Assembly: GCA_963691655.1 (NCBI GenBank)
Contig: OY829328.1
Coordinates: 32,011,890 to 32,075,889, forward strand
DNA from: Toxonevra muliebris
Lineage: Eukaryota > Arthropoda > Insecta > Diptera > Pallopteridae
DNA: 64,000 nucleotides
Reading direction: 5' to 3'
Below, piece by piece: positions 1 through 11,747 of this stretch. The translations under genes were made by a program, and so were the position numbers. Each line of letters begins with the position of its first letter. Position 1 is the stretch's first letter. The notes under the pieces were generated by a model. That model did no database searches and was not told the origin of the DNA. It saw only the letters and a list, made by a program, of their open reading frames with translations.

Positions 1-245
1 GACAAAAAATTGCCACATAGCCGTTCGGAATCGGCGTTAAACTGTAGGTCCTACCATCGCCACTGTGGTCTAGTGGAAGAGTGCCAGACTCTTGTTTCTG
101 GAGACCCGAGTTCGATTCTCGGCTTGGGTATGTTTTTTATCTATCTTTCTTTCTCCCTTCCTTTCTTTCTTTCTTTTTTGGGACTTTGGTACAAAAGATC
201 TTATAGGTCGCAGTGCCTGACTTTCGAGTCGTCCTTAATAATAAT
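1..245 (+). mobile_element. tRNA-derived SINE, left end cut by the window
   Basis: Seen: a tRNA-like segment at about 64-130 carries a box A-like tggtctagtgg and a box B gttcgattc within a T-arm-like stem (cgag/ctcg). A pyrimidine-rich stretch and an AAT-rich tail near 228-245 follow. A diverged copy lies at about 22170-22360: it shares the stretch before the tRNA-like part (ggcgtt-aactgta), the phrase ccagac-cttgt-tctgga, and the phrase gatcttataggt-gcagtgcc. Two dispersed copies with RNA polymerase III boxes point to a SINE. The acceptor stem does not pair, so it is not a working tRNA gene. Confidence 0.65.
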
Positions 246-270
246 ACAATTTATTATATCGTTTAGGGAA

Positions 271-596
271 TTACCCAAGCTTTTGTAAAATGCAGATGAA
301 AAAATCAGATGTGAGTAGCTCGGATACTGGACATTCATTCAATAACATTACTTTTAGATATTTAGCCTTTCTCACTTCATAAAAACGGGCGTTATTTTTT
401 TTTATGGTTTTTGAGAGCGATTTTATGCTTTTTACACTCATATTAATTAATTCAACTTTGGGAACTAGTGGGTTAGGCCCACATATTTCACATTCTTTAA
501 CCAACATTAAATCGACGTTGGCCTGCTCAATACGGTTAATCAACGCCTGATTATCAAGTGCGTTAAGAATATTTTTGTCTGCTGGATAATTATCAG
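271..596 (-). CDS. Unrecognised candidate terminal exon (107 codons)
   Basis: The minus strand is open from 596 to a TAA at 271-273. A 3' splice site (tttttag, 597-603) precedes it, and an AATAAA lies about 15 bases past the stop. The peptide is mixed in composition, not low-complexity like the surrounding AT-rich frames: it has an acidic/asparagine-rich start, a C-x-x-C pair (CEIC), a lysine-rich middle and a hydrophobic end. I do not recognise the family. It could be the last exon of a minus-strand gene whose earlier exons are not obvious, or a fragment of an old transposon or pseudogene. The SINE tail abuts its 3' end. Confidence 0.3.
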
Positions 597-599
597 CTA

Positions 600-800
600 A
601 AAACTCAAGCTTTTAAACCCCATAAACCTATAACTTACTTAACCGTATCGTTAACTTAACCTCATGGCCGTATAACCCATTTAACCCTATAACTCAATGT
701 ACATTAACTCCAATAACCTCAATAAATCTCTAAAAATAAATCTCTAAAAATAAATCTCTAAAAATAAACCTATAAACAATAACCCCATAACCTACATAAC
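600..800. repeat. Degenerate AACCYCATAA-type repeats with a 14-bp tandem
   Basis: Motifs such as aaccccataa, taacctcat and aaccctataa recur irregularly. Inside them, 723-764 is three exact copies of the 14-mer taaatctctaaaaa plus a partial fourth. No coding signal was seen. Confidence 0.7.
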
Positions 801-809
801 GAAAAATCT

Positions 810-1200
810 ATCAACTCCAATAACCACGTATGTCGGACATTTAAGTTGATATGTAGACGTATCTGTCAGGTCTCCAAAAATATTCTAATTGCACATTCAT
901 TCATGTGTCTTTCTGATAAATCTCCATATTTCGGTACTTGACTCCACGGATTTGTTTCGATGACATCAAAGTCATACACAGATCAGAACAAAATTTTTTT
1001 TTGTGTGGCTGTGTATTCAGACATAGTCTTGCCGCTTGTAGTGTATGGAAGACTTAACTCCATGTTGGAAATTTCACTACTTATTATATAGGAACCTATT
1101 TAGGAATTTATTTTGCAGTATTTCAGTCACCTTTACGGTACTCTTCCCATTCATTGATATTTGGGTTTCCTTTTTTTATGCCAAATAGCTAAAGTTAAGG
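810..1200 (-). other. Possible decayed coding remnant, unidentified
   Basis: On the minus strand, an ATG near 1063 opens a short frame that meets a run of nine A's (minus strand). Beyond the run, two alternative frames each give a 30-40-residue mixed-composition peptide (for example ETNPWSQVPKYGDLSERHMN) before stops. This looks more protein-like than nearby random frames, but no family was recognised and no splice sites support it. It may be an old pseudogene fragment. Confidence 0.2.
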
Positions 1201-1359
1201 CTGCCCTTTCCATATTTATACCAGTTTTGTCAATTGTCCAATGTCCTTGCTGAGTGTGATAATCTTGTATATATGAAAAATTCCGAGTGAAATTCAATCC
1301 AAAAAAATTATTAGCTTAGAAAAATATTAAAATAAAAATAAATACAGTTTATAAAATAT

Positions 1360-2121
1360 TTATTCCGTCATTGTTTTTTTTTTTTGCACTGCAAAGGAAA
1401 TATTCAAATCAAGAACCTTTCCCACATTGTTATACACATATGATTTATGAACAAAACTTCCTTGAGGAAATAAACCGAAGCCAATATGTAACATCATTGG
1501 CATTTTAGTTAAGGATATATTACCCTGTAAAATAATGTGATATATAAAAATATAATATATCTAAACAAAATAAATACCTTATAAGGACATTGATATTTAT
1601 TAATATGCTTTGAGGCTAAGCTCATCAAACGATTGACAAAATAATTATCGCCATTGAAATCAGTATATTTGCATAAATTTTTTGATACCATTTTTGAAAA
1701 GGATTCAGTTTTTCCATTACTTAATTTGCGGAAAATTTGTGTTTGCACCTGAAATATGAAATGGTTACTTAATTCATAAACTACACGTTTGTATGTATAT
1801 AAGCAGTAAAAATAATATCTTTATATTTTTCTATTATTACCCAAACATTATCTATCGGCTCAACGATATTACAATTAACACTGAGATATTTCATTTTGCC
1901 ACGTGTACTGCTCATTTTACAATATGATGGGTTACAAAACTTTCCATTGAACTGGCATTGGACGCCAGTGATGTCCACATCACCAAGCTATAAAAAGAAA
2001 ATAAATTTCATTTATTGTATTAAATTCATAAACTTATGTAAATTAATTGTATCACAATAAATTGTAAGCTGCTCAAATAAAAGGATACTGCAAGTAATGA
2101 AAACTTTGAGAGCTCCATCAT
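1360..2121 (-). CDS. DUF1091-family small secreted protein, four exons
   Basis: Exons on the minus strand are 2121-2056 (22 codons), 1987-1841 (49), 1748-1578 (57) and 1524-1360 (54 plus TAA), giving 182 aa. Every junction is phase 0 with GT..AG ends and the introns are 68, 92 and 53 bp, typical of flies. Exon 1 encodes a hydrophobic signal peptide. Later exons show the DUF1091 layout: cysteines in VQC, KFC, SYCK and SVNC, then PIDNVW, then QIFRKLSNGK, then NLCKYTDF, then QCPYK near two thirds, and a C-terminal beta-rich part with LFPQGSF. The length fits the family (about 170-190 aa), which in flies includes many sex- or chemosensory-tissue secreted proteins and is related to MD-2-like lipid binders; the substrate is unknown. 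The first of two adjacent ATGs is taken as the start. A poly-A tract near the end makes the last residues length-sensitive. No damage was seen. Confidence 0.8.
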
Positions 2122-2469
2122 TCAGTAAAAACATTTAAGCTTTAATATTAAAATTTATTTATGTCAAACAGAAAGACATAATTAATTAATACGAGTATCT
2201 TGTTTATATTATAAATAAGGTTGCGTGTTTGAAATTGCTGCTATTTTACGGTTTAATTGATTAGAAAATTGAACAATGGTTTTTAAATGTCTATAATTAT
2301 TGACAGTTTTATTTAGATTACATATTTATATAAAAAGCGCATAGGTGGTAGCGCAAAAAACTTAAAAGAATGAATTTCTGATTATATTTTGCAGGAATGA
2401 ACTTAAACTAAAACTGAGAAAAAAAATAAAAATTTCCAATCCGTTTTTCCTCGACCGAAGCGATGAATT

Positions 2470-3475
2470 TTTATAGTGGTCACAGCTATCATTTTTTTGC
2501 AATTCTAATTCAATCTTTTTTCACTATTTTTAATAAAGTAAAACACAAAATATAAACCTAAATTTCTGAATGATGACTATGAAATATGAATCTGTTGTCA
2601 TATTAGCATAGGTACAAAATTGAATATGAATCAGCTTAAAAAACTGAGATCCGTCCGTACTGTATTAGAATGTTTTATTTTACCTGTATAAAAAATAAGA
2701 AAATTTATGAATGTGTATCATTATTAAAGCCAAAAGATGAGAAAAATGATGACTAAGCTTGACCATAGCCAAGGTCGGAATAATTCAACTTAAATTAATT
2801 TATTATTAAAGTTCAAAACTTTTAGGGTAACTCCATGAATGAAATCACTTAAACCAAAATACGAACATGAACCCAGTTGTCTTTTGCTATCTGCTATATA
2901 ATTATTTTATTTATTAAAATTGCAGTCGATCACAATTTTTTGTCACAATCACATTTTTTATTCAAATTTGTTCTTTGACGCTCAGCAATGGGTTTCTTTG
3001 TTGCTTTATTAGTTTTGTTTTTTTTTTATACTTATTTTTTAGCACCTGTCACTGCAGACGCGACTCTTTCTTTGTGGCATCTTCCTTTGATGCTACTGCA
3101 TTGGAATGTGGTTTAACTAGTTAGTGTTTAGTATTTGTTTTATTCTTTTTAATAAATTTGGCAAGATAAAAAAAGAGAAAACGTCGAAATTCCCCAATCG
3201 AAAATAGTGTTTTTGCTATTTTGAAAATAAACATCAACATATTGCGAAAATTACTAAACTTTTTGGCTATTTGCATACATTAAAAATAATGTGAATATAA
3301 GAATAATTACACCTCGAGGCTTTTAAATTTTTGAAATATTTTTGGAAAATATAATTTTTTTTAATTTTAATGAATAAGATTGATTACGGAATATACTCGC
3401 GTATCATAGATTAAGTTCCATGATATTTTTATGAAAGTGTTAATATAAATGTGCTAAATAAAACTTGAAACAATT
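2470..3475 (+). repeat. Unclassified ~1 kb dispersed repeat, copy 1
   Basis: This stretch matches the reverse complement of about 10160-11420 over many blocks. Examples are acctcgaggcttttaaa, a block around gcattggaatg-ggtttaactagtt, another around gaacatgaacccagttgtc, and one around tggtcaagctt. A third fragment in the same orientation lies near 9530-9700. The shared gc-richer block (about 3060-3130) might be an old coding remnant read on the minus strand (SNAVASKED-like), but stops interrupt it and no family was recognised. No terminal repeats were found. Confidence 0.6.
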
Positions 3476-3476
3476 T

Positions 3477-4310
3477 CATGCTTTATTGTATCATGAGAAC
3501 CAGACAGACAGCAGAAAGCGGGAAAAGAACCCAAACCTCACGGATAAAAGTCTAGTGCAGTATCCACTAGACCAGGGCCTTAGCCAGGATTTTTTTTCGG
3601 GGGGGGGGGGGGGGGGGGGTGGTTTCATTCGAAGAAAATAGACATTGACTTGCCATTACTGATGATGAGCCCGACCTAAAAACAATTACCAAAAATACTA
3701 AAAATAGACAGAGCCTCATTTTTTCAAATTATTATCAATGGGAATTCGGGCCATGGTAAGGAATCCGGATGAGGTTGGCTTATATTCCCAAAATTCGTGC
3801 AGTTACTGCATTGAAAGAGGTCTTCCGAGTCGGGCTGCTCTGAGCAATAATGGGTTAAAGAATTAATTACATTTTAAGATTGTTTCCTAGAACTTTGGAG
3901 CTGATCCACTACTACTGCCCTACATGGGCTTTGCGAATAAAACAGTTCCTAGTGTTGGTGAATGAATTTTTTATACTGAACACGAATCTGAGGTCAAAAA
4001 TTTCCCATCACGTCACGTTTTAGAAAAAATGGGATGGAAAACCCTAAAATATAATTTTTGGCCATTTTTAAAAATTGGAGAGCTGAACACTGGCGTGCTA
4101 CAAATTTCGAAATCCAGAAATTATAGGCTGAATCATGCTCTTCCAAATGAGCCCAATACCCGAAACTGTAACTCAAAAACAGTTACTGACCTAGAAAAAC
4201 TATAAATGCAGAATTGCTCAGCATCACCCTCTCTTTTCAGAACCCCCCAAACCTCCCCCTAAATACGGCCTTGCACTAGACTATCGAGGTCGTCTAACTA
4301 CTAAATAAGT
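3477..4310 (-). mobile_element. tRNA-derived SINE fragment split by a hAT insertion
   Basis: When 3482-3572 is rejoined to 4282-4310, the reverse complement gives a tRNA-like head: cctcgatagtctagtgg (box A region) and ggtttgggttc (box B-like), followed by ccgctttctgctgtctgtctgg. The same head (cctcgatggtctagtag, then a box B-like gggttagattt) recurs at about 22007-22065 on the plus strand. This identifies a second tRNA-related module shared between loci. Confidence 0.55.
3573..4273. mobile_element. Non-autonomous hAT-type element, 701 bp
   Basis: It is flanked by a perfect 8-bp direct repeat, cactagac (3565-3572 and 4274-4281), the target duplication length of hAT transposons. The ends are related inverted repeats (cagggcctta at the left; caaggccgta read from the right). 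The left end continues into a run of 21 G's (3599-3619) and the right end is C-rich (ccccccaaacctccccc). No transposase is visible inside, so it is a MITE-like derivative. It sits in the SINE just described and is therefore younger than it. Confidence 0.75.
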
Positions 4311-4472
4311 CGTAATTAATTTTTAAATTCTTCATGCATATATTAAAATTCTGATATAACAATATTGAGGTTCGAATGATAGTAACTGATATAAAGATTA
4401 TGGGACAGAGAAAAAGTTATTGGGCTATTTTAATTAGTTCAACTTCTTCCTATATTTTGAATTCTTCCTTAA

Positions 4473-5141
4473 CCCTTTGCCGCCAGAATTTTAATGGGGG
4501 TTGATAGAAAGCTTTTGTTTTAAAATTATAGTTACTTACATCCACAATAATGTCACAAAATGCTTCATGCTTCTATATTAATTTGTTTGTTTTTAATTAA
4601 AGGTTATTATTATTATTATTATGTTTGGGGATGTGCACTGCGTCCTACAGAACTATTGTGCCCCGTTCAAAGATTATAGTATTCTTACAGTCCATATAAT
4701 TCTTAAAGAATTATAGTATTTCCGTAAGTCCTATTACTATTATTAAAGGTTAAAAAACATAGCTATAGCTGCATAGCTATAGACAAGCACTGGATAATCC
4801 GATTTCTCCAATTTTTTAATTTTCGTATTTTCTAATCCTTTTTAAACATATCTGACAAAAAAAATTTCGGCTTAGTAGTATTTAAACGCATTATTTTTCA
4901 AACAATAGTGCAAAAGATTTTACTTAAAATTTTTGCACTTAGGTTTTCGCTGGACTTCAAAAACAAAACATTAAAAAAAAAATAACTTGAGCAAGACATT
5001 TCAAATATTCGGCAATCAGCAAACGTGAATAATTCTTAACAGAACCGAATACAAAAAGCGTTAATAGTAGATTTGTTTAACACCTTATTAATGACACATA
5101 AAAGTGAATGTTGCATATACGCAACATTGGGTATGAAAGAG
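4473..5141. mobile_element. piggyBac-type MITE, 669 bp
   Basis: TTAA occurs at both borders (4469-4472 and 5142-5145), as for piggyBac targets. The ends are ccctttgccgcc at the left and ctctttcatacccaatgttg read inward from the right. No transposase was seen. Inside, 4603-4750 has an ATT repeat followed by a unit (ggggatgtgcactgcgtcc) that looks like the 3' end of another dispersed repeat nested in it. Confidence 0.6.
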
Positions 5142-5145
5142 TTAA

Positions 5146-6152
5146 GTTTATGAATTACACTTATCTACGAAAGTACCTGGAATATACAGTTTTGAAAACA
5201 TAGATTTCAAAAATTGGATTGTTTTGAAAAAAACTTCTAAAAATATTTAACTCTTGATCTGTGCTCCGTTCATTTTTAGAATGAGTCACGCAGACTCATT
5301 ATCTCCCATATCTATCGATTGGTGTCAATTTCAGTCTGAATTCTGTTTGCAAGGTAAAAAAAAAAAAATTGAATTTTAATTCATTTTAAAGAAAACAGCT
5401 TAGGCTTTATGTAGAATTCTTTCAGCAGTCTCTGTCACTAAATTTCTTTGTGAAAAATATATTAACATCAAAATTCCTCTTTTTTGACACTCAAGGACCT
5501 GAGGAAATAAAAGTTTTCTAAATTAACTTGTCAGCATTCTAGTTTGATAGTTACAAAAACAAAGCAAAAAATCATAGAAATTCCAAAATATTTTTAATAA
5601 AATATGTATTCGTTATAATGAAGCAAATCAATCAAAATTCTTCAAATGAAAAAGCATTTTATTATATTTAGTTTTTTGTTAGCATGAATTATAATTATTT
5701 AACTCGCCTTGCCTGAAACTTTTAAAGAAGATTTATGTGGGTGATTCGCATACATAGATCGATATGAACTGTGACATTCAGACACATATTGTTTGGATGT
5801 TATTTTTTATTTTAAATTTCATCTAATAAAATAGCTAAATTATTAATATTAAAGTATTTTTTGTTAGGTTTGACAAAAATTTATTAACATAAATTGAAAT
5901 TAATTTACTTGCATTTATTAGAAAATAATTTTTTTTTTTAAATTGACATATTCTCTATTTAACTCTTGGCATGTTATGACAACTAATTACGATTATGTTT
6001 TGTATATTTAGCACGAAACAATAAAAAACCCAACTAAATTTAGAAATAACAAAAAAATATATACAGGTTTTATATTCAAGTAAATAAAATTCATTAGAAA
6101 GTGAAAAAAAAACTAAATGGATCTTAAAGGGGATTATACCTAATCATTAGAA
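5146..6152. other. AT-rich spacer, nothing identified
   Basis: Homopolymer-rich DNA without convincing frames, RNA genes or bounded repeats. A short palindromic patch (tgagtcacgcagactca) lies near 5283. Confidence 0.5.
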
Positions 6153-7065
6153 CAGAGGTTCTCAACTGTGCTCATCCTACGCCCCCCTTTTCGAATTCTC
6201 GGCAAACCCGCGCCCCCATCGTAATTTTCACACAACAGTTTTTTTTTATACTGGTTTACTATTTTTTAAATTAAATCTTACCCGCCTTGATAAAATTCTG
6301 GTTTTTCCGTAGTTTGGATGAGGCTCTGGTTAGTTTGCGTCAAAGATAAACTAGGCTAGTAAATTTATTTAATAGTTGAATTGTTCCTCGTGAGGAAAAC
6401 TAGGATGATGAAGTTTTAGTGACGTTTTAGTTGGAAATTCGCTAGCTTAAACTAACCAAATAATTAATAAATAGAGTCAATCATGCATTATCTTAAGTGA
6501 TTCCTAATGTTAAAGTTTTTGATAGAAATTAACCAAAGGCAAAAAAAAGAACACTGTTGAAATTTATTTGAACTAAAGTTCTTTGAAAATGGTATTTCAC
6601 ATTCGATTTTTTTTTTAATTATAGCTTTTAACGATTTGTCGTATTTTGCGGTTTAAAGATATTATCGATGCGAATTCGGACCATTTTCGATGCGTCTCTG
6701 CAGAGAATTTAGAAAACGCAAAGGGGCACACACTTCGAAAAAACGATGCGCCAAAATCGCAGATGTGTGCGTACTCTCATATGAAATACAGGGTTGCATT
6801 GTTTTAATTTCTTACGTTGCAGATTCGCACCGATAAAATCGTAACTATGTGTGCGTACCTTAAGTCAGAAATGGGAAATGTGAAACTAAAAGGTTTTAAC
6901 ATATAATATGAAAGAAAAAAGAAATTATTTTGTTAAATGCAAAATATTATGATTATGGTGCATTACAGAGTATTCAAATATTTGTTTATTGAAATATCCC
7001 CGCGCCTCCCTTCAAATTAGTCTACTCTCCCCCAGGGGGCGCGCCCCACCACTTGAGAACCACTG
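6153..7065. mobile_element. hAT-type element, 913 bp, no transposase
   Basis: The ends are inverted: cagaggttctcaa at the left and cagtggttctcaa read from the right, a widespread hAT terminus. The flanking 8-mers cattagaa (6145-6152) and ctttagag (7066-7073) agree at 6 of 8, consistent with an aged target duplication. Both ends are C/G-rich (ccccccttttcg; ccccagggggcgcgcc). The centre (6680-6870) holds GC-richer short inverted and direct repeats around cacacac and tgtgtgcgtac, perhaps a smaller nested insertion. No protein frame survives. Confidence 0.65.
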
Positions 7066-7073
7066 CTTTAGAG

Positions 7074-8670
7074 GTTTCAAATAATAATAATTTCAAAAAC
7101 TCATTGTTCCTAGTGTAATATTAATTTCGATTTATTTAATTTTACAGTAAACAGTTATAAACAGTTAATGAGATATTTTTGATATGAAAGTTTTAGTTTG
7201 TCTATAACTCTATGACTAGTACTTTTCTTTCAATAAAATCTTCTCAAATAAATTCGAGTTCTTTTATTTCTATGTAAAAAAAAAACAATATTGAAACTAC
7301 AATTTAAATGAAGCGGATCTATGCTTTTTTTATATTTTATTTTTGGTTTTTACCATAACCCATAAATCTTTAGAATCTTTCTTTCAATCTCACGTATATT
7401 AACGATTTTATTGTGGTTTGCCATTTTAAATGTTGAGTTGGTGTAAATTTCTATATCAATTTCTTTTCAAATTCAAACAGAATATTTATTTTATTTTATT
7501 TTTTTATTACTTAATATTATTGATTTCATGCTAATTAGTTAAGTTTAAATGTTTAACTTTTAAAATACACACAATGTGGTAATTAATTCTTGATAAACAA
7601 GATATTCCATACTTTGTATAATGACTTTTATAGTAAAAATTCATTTATATGAAAATAATGCAAATATTTCGATATAATAAATACATCGTGTTACATACAC
7701 TGTAAATTACGATTATCAGAATTGTTTGCATTTTAGGCGTAAATTACGCATGACGAAAGGTTATCAACGTAAATATTCGTAAACAATTTGCTGTCAAGTT
7801 TTTGCACAACAAAATTCAGTTGGGCTAATACAAAAAAAAAAAAAACAAAAAAATGGAAGCCAAGTAACCATAGATTAAAGCGAATAAAACTTCGGAAATT
7901 TAGAACTTTAACAGCTATTTGCTAACGTCACACTTAACTAGTGATGGTCATTATTTCGTTGCCGGCATCAAATCACTGATTACTGCTGTGACTAATGAGT
8001 TCTAAAATCGATTTGCAGTGATTGCAGTTTTTATCAAGTTTCATATTTATTCTGTAGTGAATTTATATTCTTTATCACTGTAGTGGTATTTATTAGTGGG
8101 TGAGAAATAAACTATTTGAATAAAAAGATGAGAATTGTACTTAAAAACCAAATTGACTCTGATTTAATTTTAGCAATGGCAGGTGTATAAATAAAAAATA
8201 GAAGGAAACAGGGATCACAGTCACTATTTAAAATCATTTCTGTCACCGTTATTAAAAAATCACTATACTTAGCTAGTGCTACTGACTTTTGTAATGTTAG
8301 CCAATAAGTAACATGTTTCCATATATACAAAACTAAAAATGCCATAAATACCAGCTCGCTTTGTCGCAGATCGAGGTCTGTCTAAAAAAAATATCTGTAT
8401 GCGATAAAGGATATTTTGAATTATTATACGAGAAGCATGCCCTATTTTAGAATACTACGGACTTTTATGCGTCAGACCCAAAGCCGCACACAAGGGATTT
8501 ATTTTAGTTTTAATTGATTTTATGGTAAATACATGATATTCATACTCTACTCTAGTAGTCAGTCATTAGTTTTACTGCCTTTTCAGAAGCGTCGTTCCTG
8601 TGTAAATTTCGCAAATAACACTATACAACAAAATGAAAAAATTGCAATACTCAATCTCCAAAGTTGATGA
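7074..8670. other. AT-rich spacer, nothing identified
   Basis: No coding frame or bounded repeat was recognised. A patch at 7935-8330 has recurring tcact/agtga motifs that could be an eroded element, but its ends could not be set. Confidence 0.45.
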
Positions 8671-8674
8671 TTCC

Positions 8675-9352
8675 TGATGTTTTTTGGTCCGCTGAATCCG
8701 AATCTGCCAATCTAAATTTGGGTGAGGTGAGTGTTGAACAGGGTGAACGGTTTCACTAAGATATAGAATCAAGGTTTATGTAATGAGCAAATGCTAGCCG
8801 ATTATTGTTGGATGACATTAGAAACAACAATCCCAAAACACACAACAGACAAAATGTGAACACTACTTAATTCATTGTTTAATTAAAAGCAATGTTATGC
8901 ATTAAAATGAATGTAATCGTTGTTTTTTGTTTCTAGCTCCCAAACTAGAGTTCGGAAACCCATCGCTGAGTACTTCAATTTTGCGCAAGAATTTACTCTA
9001 TCGATTCATAAAGAATCAGTGATGGGATATTTCGTTTTAAGCAGTTAATAATGGCAAAAAAATAGGTAATTCGAAAAAAAAACGTTTTTTTTTGTCAGAA
9101 ATTCAACTTCGAATCTCTATAATTTTTGACAGAAATGGAACAGAGATTCAAATAAATTCTGAAATTAAATATAATTTAATTGCCTTTTTGAAAAGATATA
9201 GACGCTTTACTTTTCATTTCGAAAAAATGGTAATTCTAATAAAAATGGCGGCCCATGGCCTGAAAATCAAAAAATTGGCTATTTCACAAAAACCTGTGTT
9301 GCTACGACAAAACTGATGGCAGATTCGGATTCAGCGGTCCGAAAAATATTAA
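8675..9352. repeat. Inverted pair of a ~36-bp repeat
   Basis: 8675-8710 (ggtccgctgaatccgaatct core) is the near-perfect inverse of 9315-9352. The enclosed 600 bp shows no transposase; 9230-9330 (atggcggcccatggcc and after) reads like a piece of a dispersed repeat. These could be the terminal repeats of a MITE or two chance inverted copies of one repeat. Confidence 0.5.
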
Positions 9353-9529
9353 GTACCATCCACTTTAGAGATGTTCAAAAGGAAAGACCCGGCAACAAAT
9401 TAATTTTCACCATACAACCAGATCTTGAACATTACGATTTGAGCGTGAGAACCGTGTGAATTGTTCCTGCTCCTTGCCTTACTCTAGCAAGGAGCTCCCG
9501 GCCCAGAACCTTCATATTTATACTAATAG

Positions 9530-9890
9530 TATAAATCAGTTCTCATATTAGGATACAAAATGTGAATGAAAGAATATTAGATAAAGCTGAAAAATTAATT
9601 TTCAAACTGATTATTATGATGAATATTTATTTGTTCAAATGTATAAATATGAATCAACTTCAAAAAATTATTTCCGTATCAGAAATTGGTTTCCATTTTT
9701 AATTACGTAAACAAATGTTACTAAAGAATTTTTATTTTACTATTAAAATTACCAATATGGATTAATTCAAACAATTTGAATCCTGTTGAGAGTTTTTAAT
9801 CAAGAGTTTGGGAAAGGAAAATCAAAAATCAGATAAATAAGTTTGATTAATTTCGTAGTGCATGAAAAGTATTGCTAAAGCACCAAAATC
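9530..9890 (+). repeat. Fragment of the ~1 kb repeat plus a segment duplicated at 12.05 kb
   Basis: 9575-9690 (gaaaaattaattttcaaact, then tatgaatcaactt) matches the reverse complement of 11140-11240. 9720-9890 (tttgaatcctgttgagagtt, then cagataaataagtttgattaa) matches 12050-12230 in direct orientation. The locus is a mosaic of old copies. Confidence 0.5.
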
Positions 9891-10159
9891 AATGGAATTC
9901 AGTTCTACAAAAATAATTGATTACATTTTTAAGTTTTCAAGTACTTTTTCAAATCCTCTGTGGGATTGCATTTTCTAAATTATTGTACAAATTACAATTG
10001 CTTTATTTTATCTTCGGCGTTGTTAAATCAAAAATGTAGTATATGCATAAATATGCATAAAATAAATACGTACGTTAATTAATTTAATAATAATAATTAT
10101 TGATTACGACTAATTTAGTAGTTAATAATGATATAATAAAACATGAACATCAAGAATGA

Positions 10160-11420
10160 AATAACAGAATTATTTTAAGTTTTATTTATTTATTTTTTTT
10201 TTAATACACATTAATTTTAACACTTTCATTAAAATAGCATGGAACTTTTTATGCAATATGATGCGCGAGTATAATTCGTAGTTAATCTTATTCATTTCTA
10301 TTTCTGCACACAATCACACCATAAAAATTAAAAAATTGTTGTTTTTTTCCAAAATATTTCAAGAATTTTAAAAGCCTCGAGGAGTAATTATTCTTATGTT
10401 TTTTCACATTATTTTAAAGTATGCAAATAGCCAAAAAGTTTGGTCATTTTGCAATATTTTGATGTTTATTTTCAAAACAGCAAAAATACTATTTTCGATT
10501 GGGAATTTCTATATTGAATTTCTTGGAATTAAATTTCAACGTTTTTTTGCTCTCTTATCACATGAAATATCTTTCTCTTTTTTTCTTGTCAAATTTATTA
10601 AAAAGAATAAAACAAACACTAAATACCAACTAGTTAAACCGCATTCCAATGCAGTAGTATTAAAGGAAGAGTCTATAAAGAAAGAGTCGACAGTGTGACA
10701 GGCGCTAGAAAATAAGCACAAAAAAAAAAGAAAAAAAAAACTTATATAAAACAACAAAGAAACCAACAGCTGAACGTCAAAGAAAAAATTTGAATAAAAA
10801 ATTGCCATTGTAAAAAAAATTCGTTGACTGCAAATTTGATAAATAAAATAATTAGATACTTATGCAGGTAGCAGAAGACAACTGGGTTCATGTTCCTATT
10901 TTGGTTTTTATGATTTCATTCATGGAATTTCCTAAAAACTCTGTGGCTTTGTAATAAACTAATTTGAGTTGAATTGTTCTGACCTTGATTATGGTCAAGC
11001 TTATTCATAGTTTTTCTCATCTTTAGGCTTTAATAATGATACACATTCACGATTTTTCTTATTTTTTATAAAGGTGAAATAATACATTCTTAAAAATATT
11101 AAGATTCTCATAATTAAAAACATAAACAAATTATTTCAATTTTCTAATACGGAACTCAGGTTTTTAAGTTGATTCATATATATATATGTGAATAAATATT
11201 CATACGTTTTAATTAGTTTGAAAATTAATTTTTCAACTTTATATTCTTTTAATCAAATTTTGCATGCTAATATGACAACTGATTTATACTTCATACTCCA
11301 TTGATTGCTGGTAGTTTACTCATCATTCAAAAATTGAAGTCTACATTTTGCTTCATACTTGTTTTTTGGTATTTAAAATGAAAAAAAAAACCAAAACAAT
11401 AAATTTTTGTTAGTCTCTTT
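10160..11420 (-). repeat. Unclassified ~1 kb dispersed repeat, copy 2 (inverted)
   Basis: This is the inverse of 2470-3475, colinear over its length with small indels. It shares the blocks gcctcgagg, gttaaaccgcattccaatgc and caactgggttcatgttc. The 100-codon open frame inside (10396-10698) is not conserved as a frame in copy 1 and is not taken as a gene. Confidence 0.6.
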
Positions 11421-11747
11421 TGATCGCTAATTTGGTGCTTTCCATCTATTCACCATTTTTAATGTTGTAGTCATGTTGAAATTATTTTCATGCATAACTT
11501 CATATATGTTAATTACTAGGTGCCTGCACGTTATGACTGTATTACTACGTCAACTAGTTTTTTTGTTTTTTAATGTTAAGAATATTATTTAAATCCGGAT
11601 TTCTTTAGTTTAATATGAGCAGGGAGTTAAAATTTTGTAAATTGATTTTTATAGAAAGTTACGAATATTTGAGTTGTGATGAAGATTTTGAGTGGATAAG
11701 CAGTTTTCATAAAAATGTTTTAAAATCATCTGCAGAATATTCTGGTC

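Noticed and set aside
61..133. A functional tRNA gene
   Set aside because: Box A and box B are good, but the acceptor arms do not pair and a related copy exists at 22.2 kb with a SINE-like tail.
10396..10698. 100-codon open frame as a gene
   Set aside because: It lies in the inverted ~1-kb repeat and its frame is not kept in the other copy; composition is Phe/Lys/Ile-rich from AT bias.
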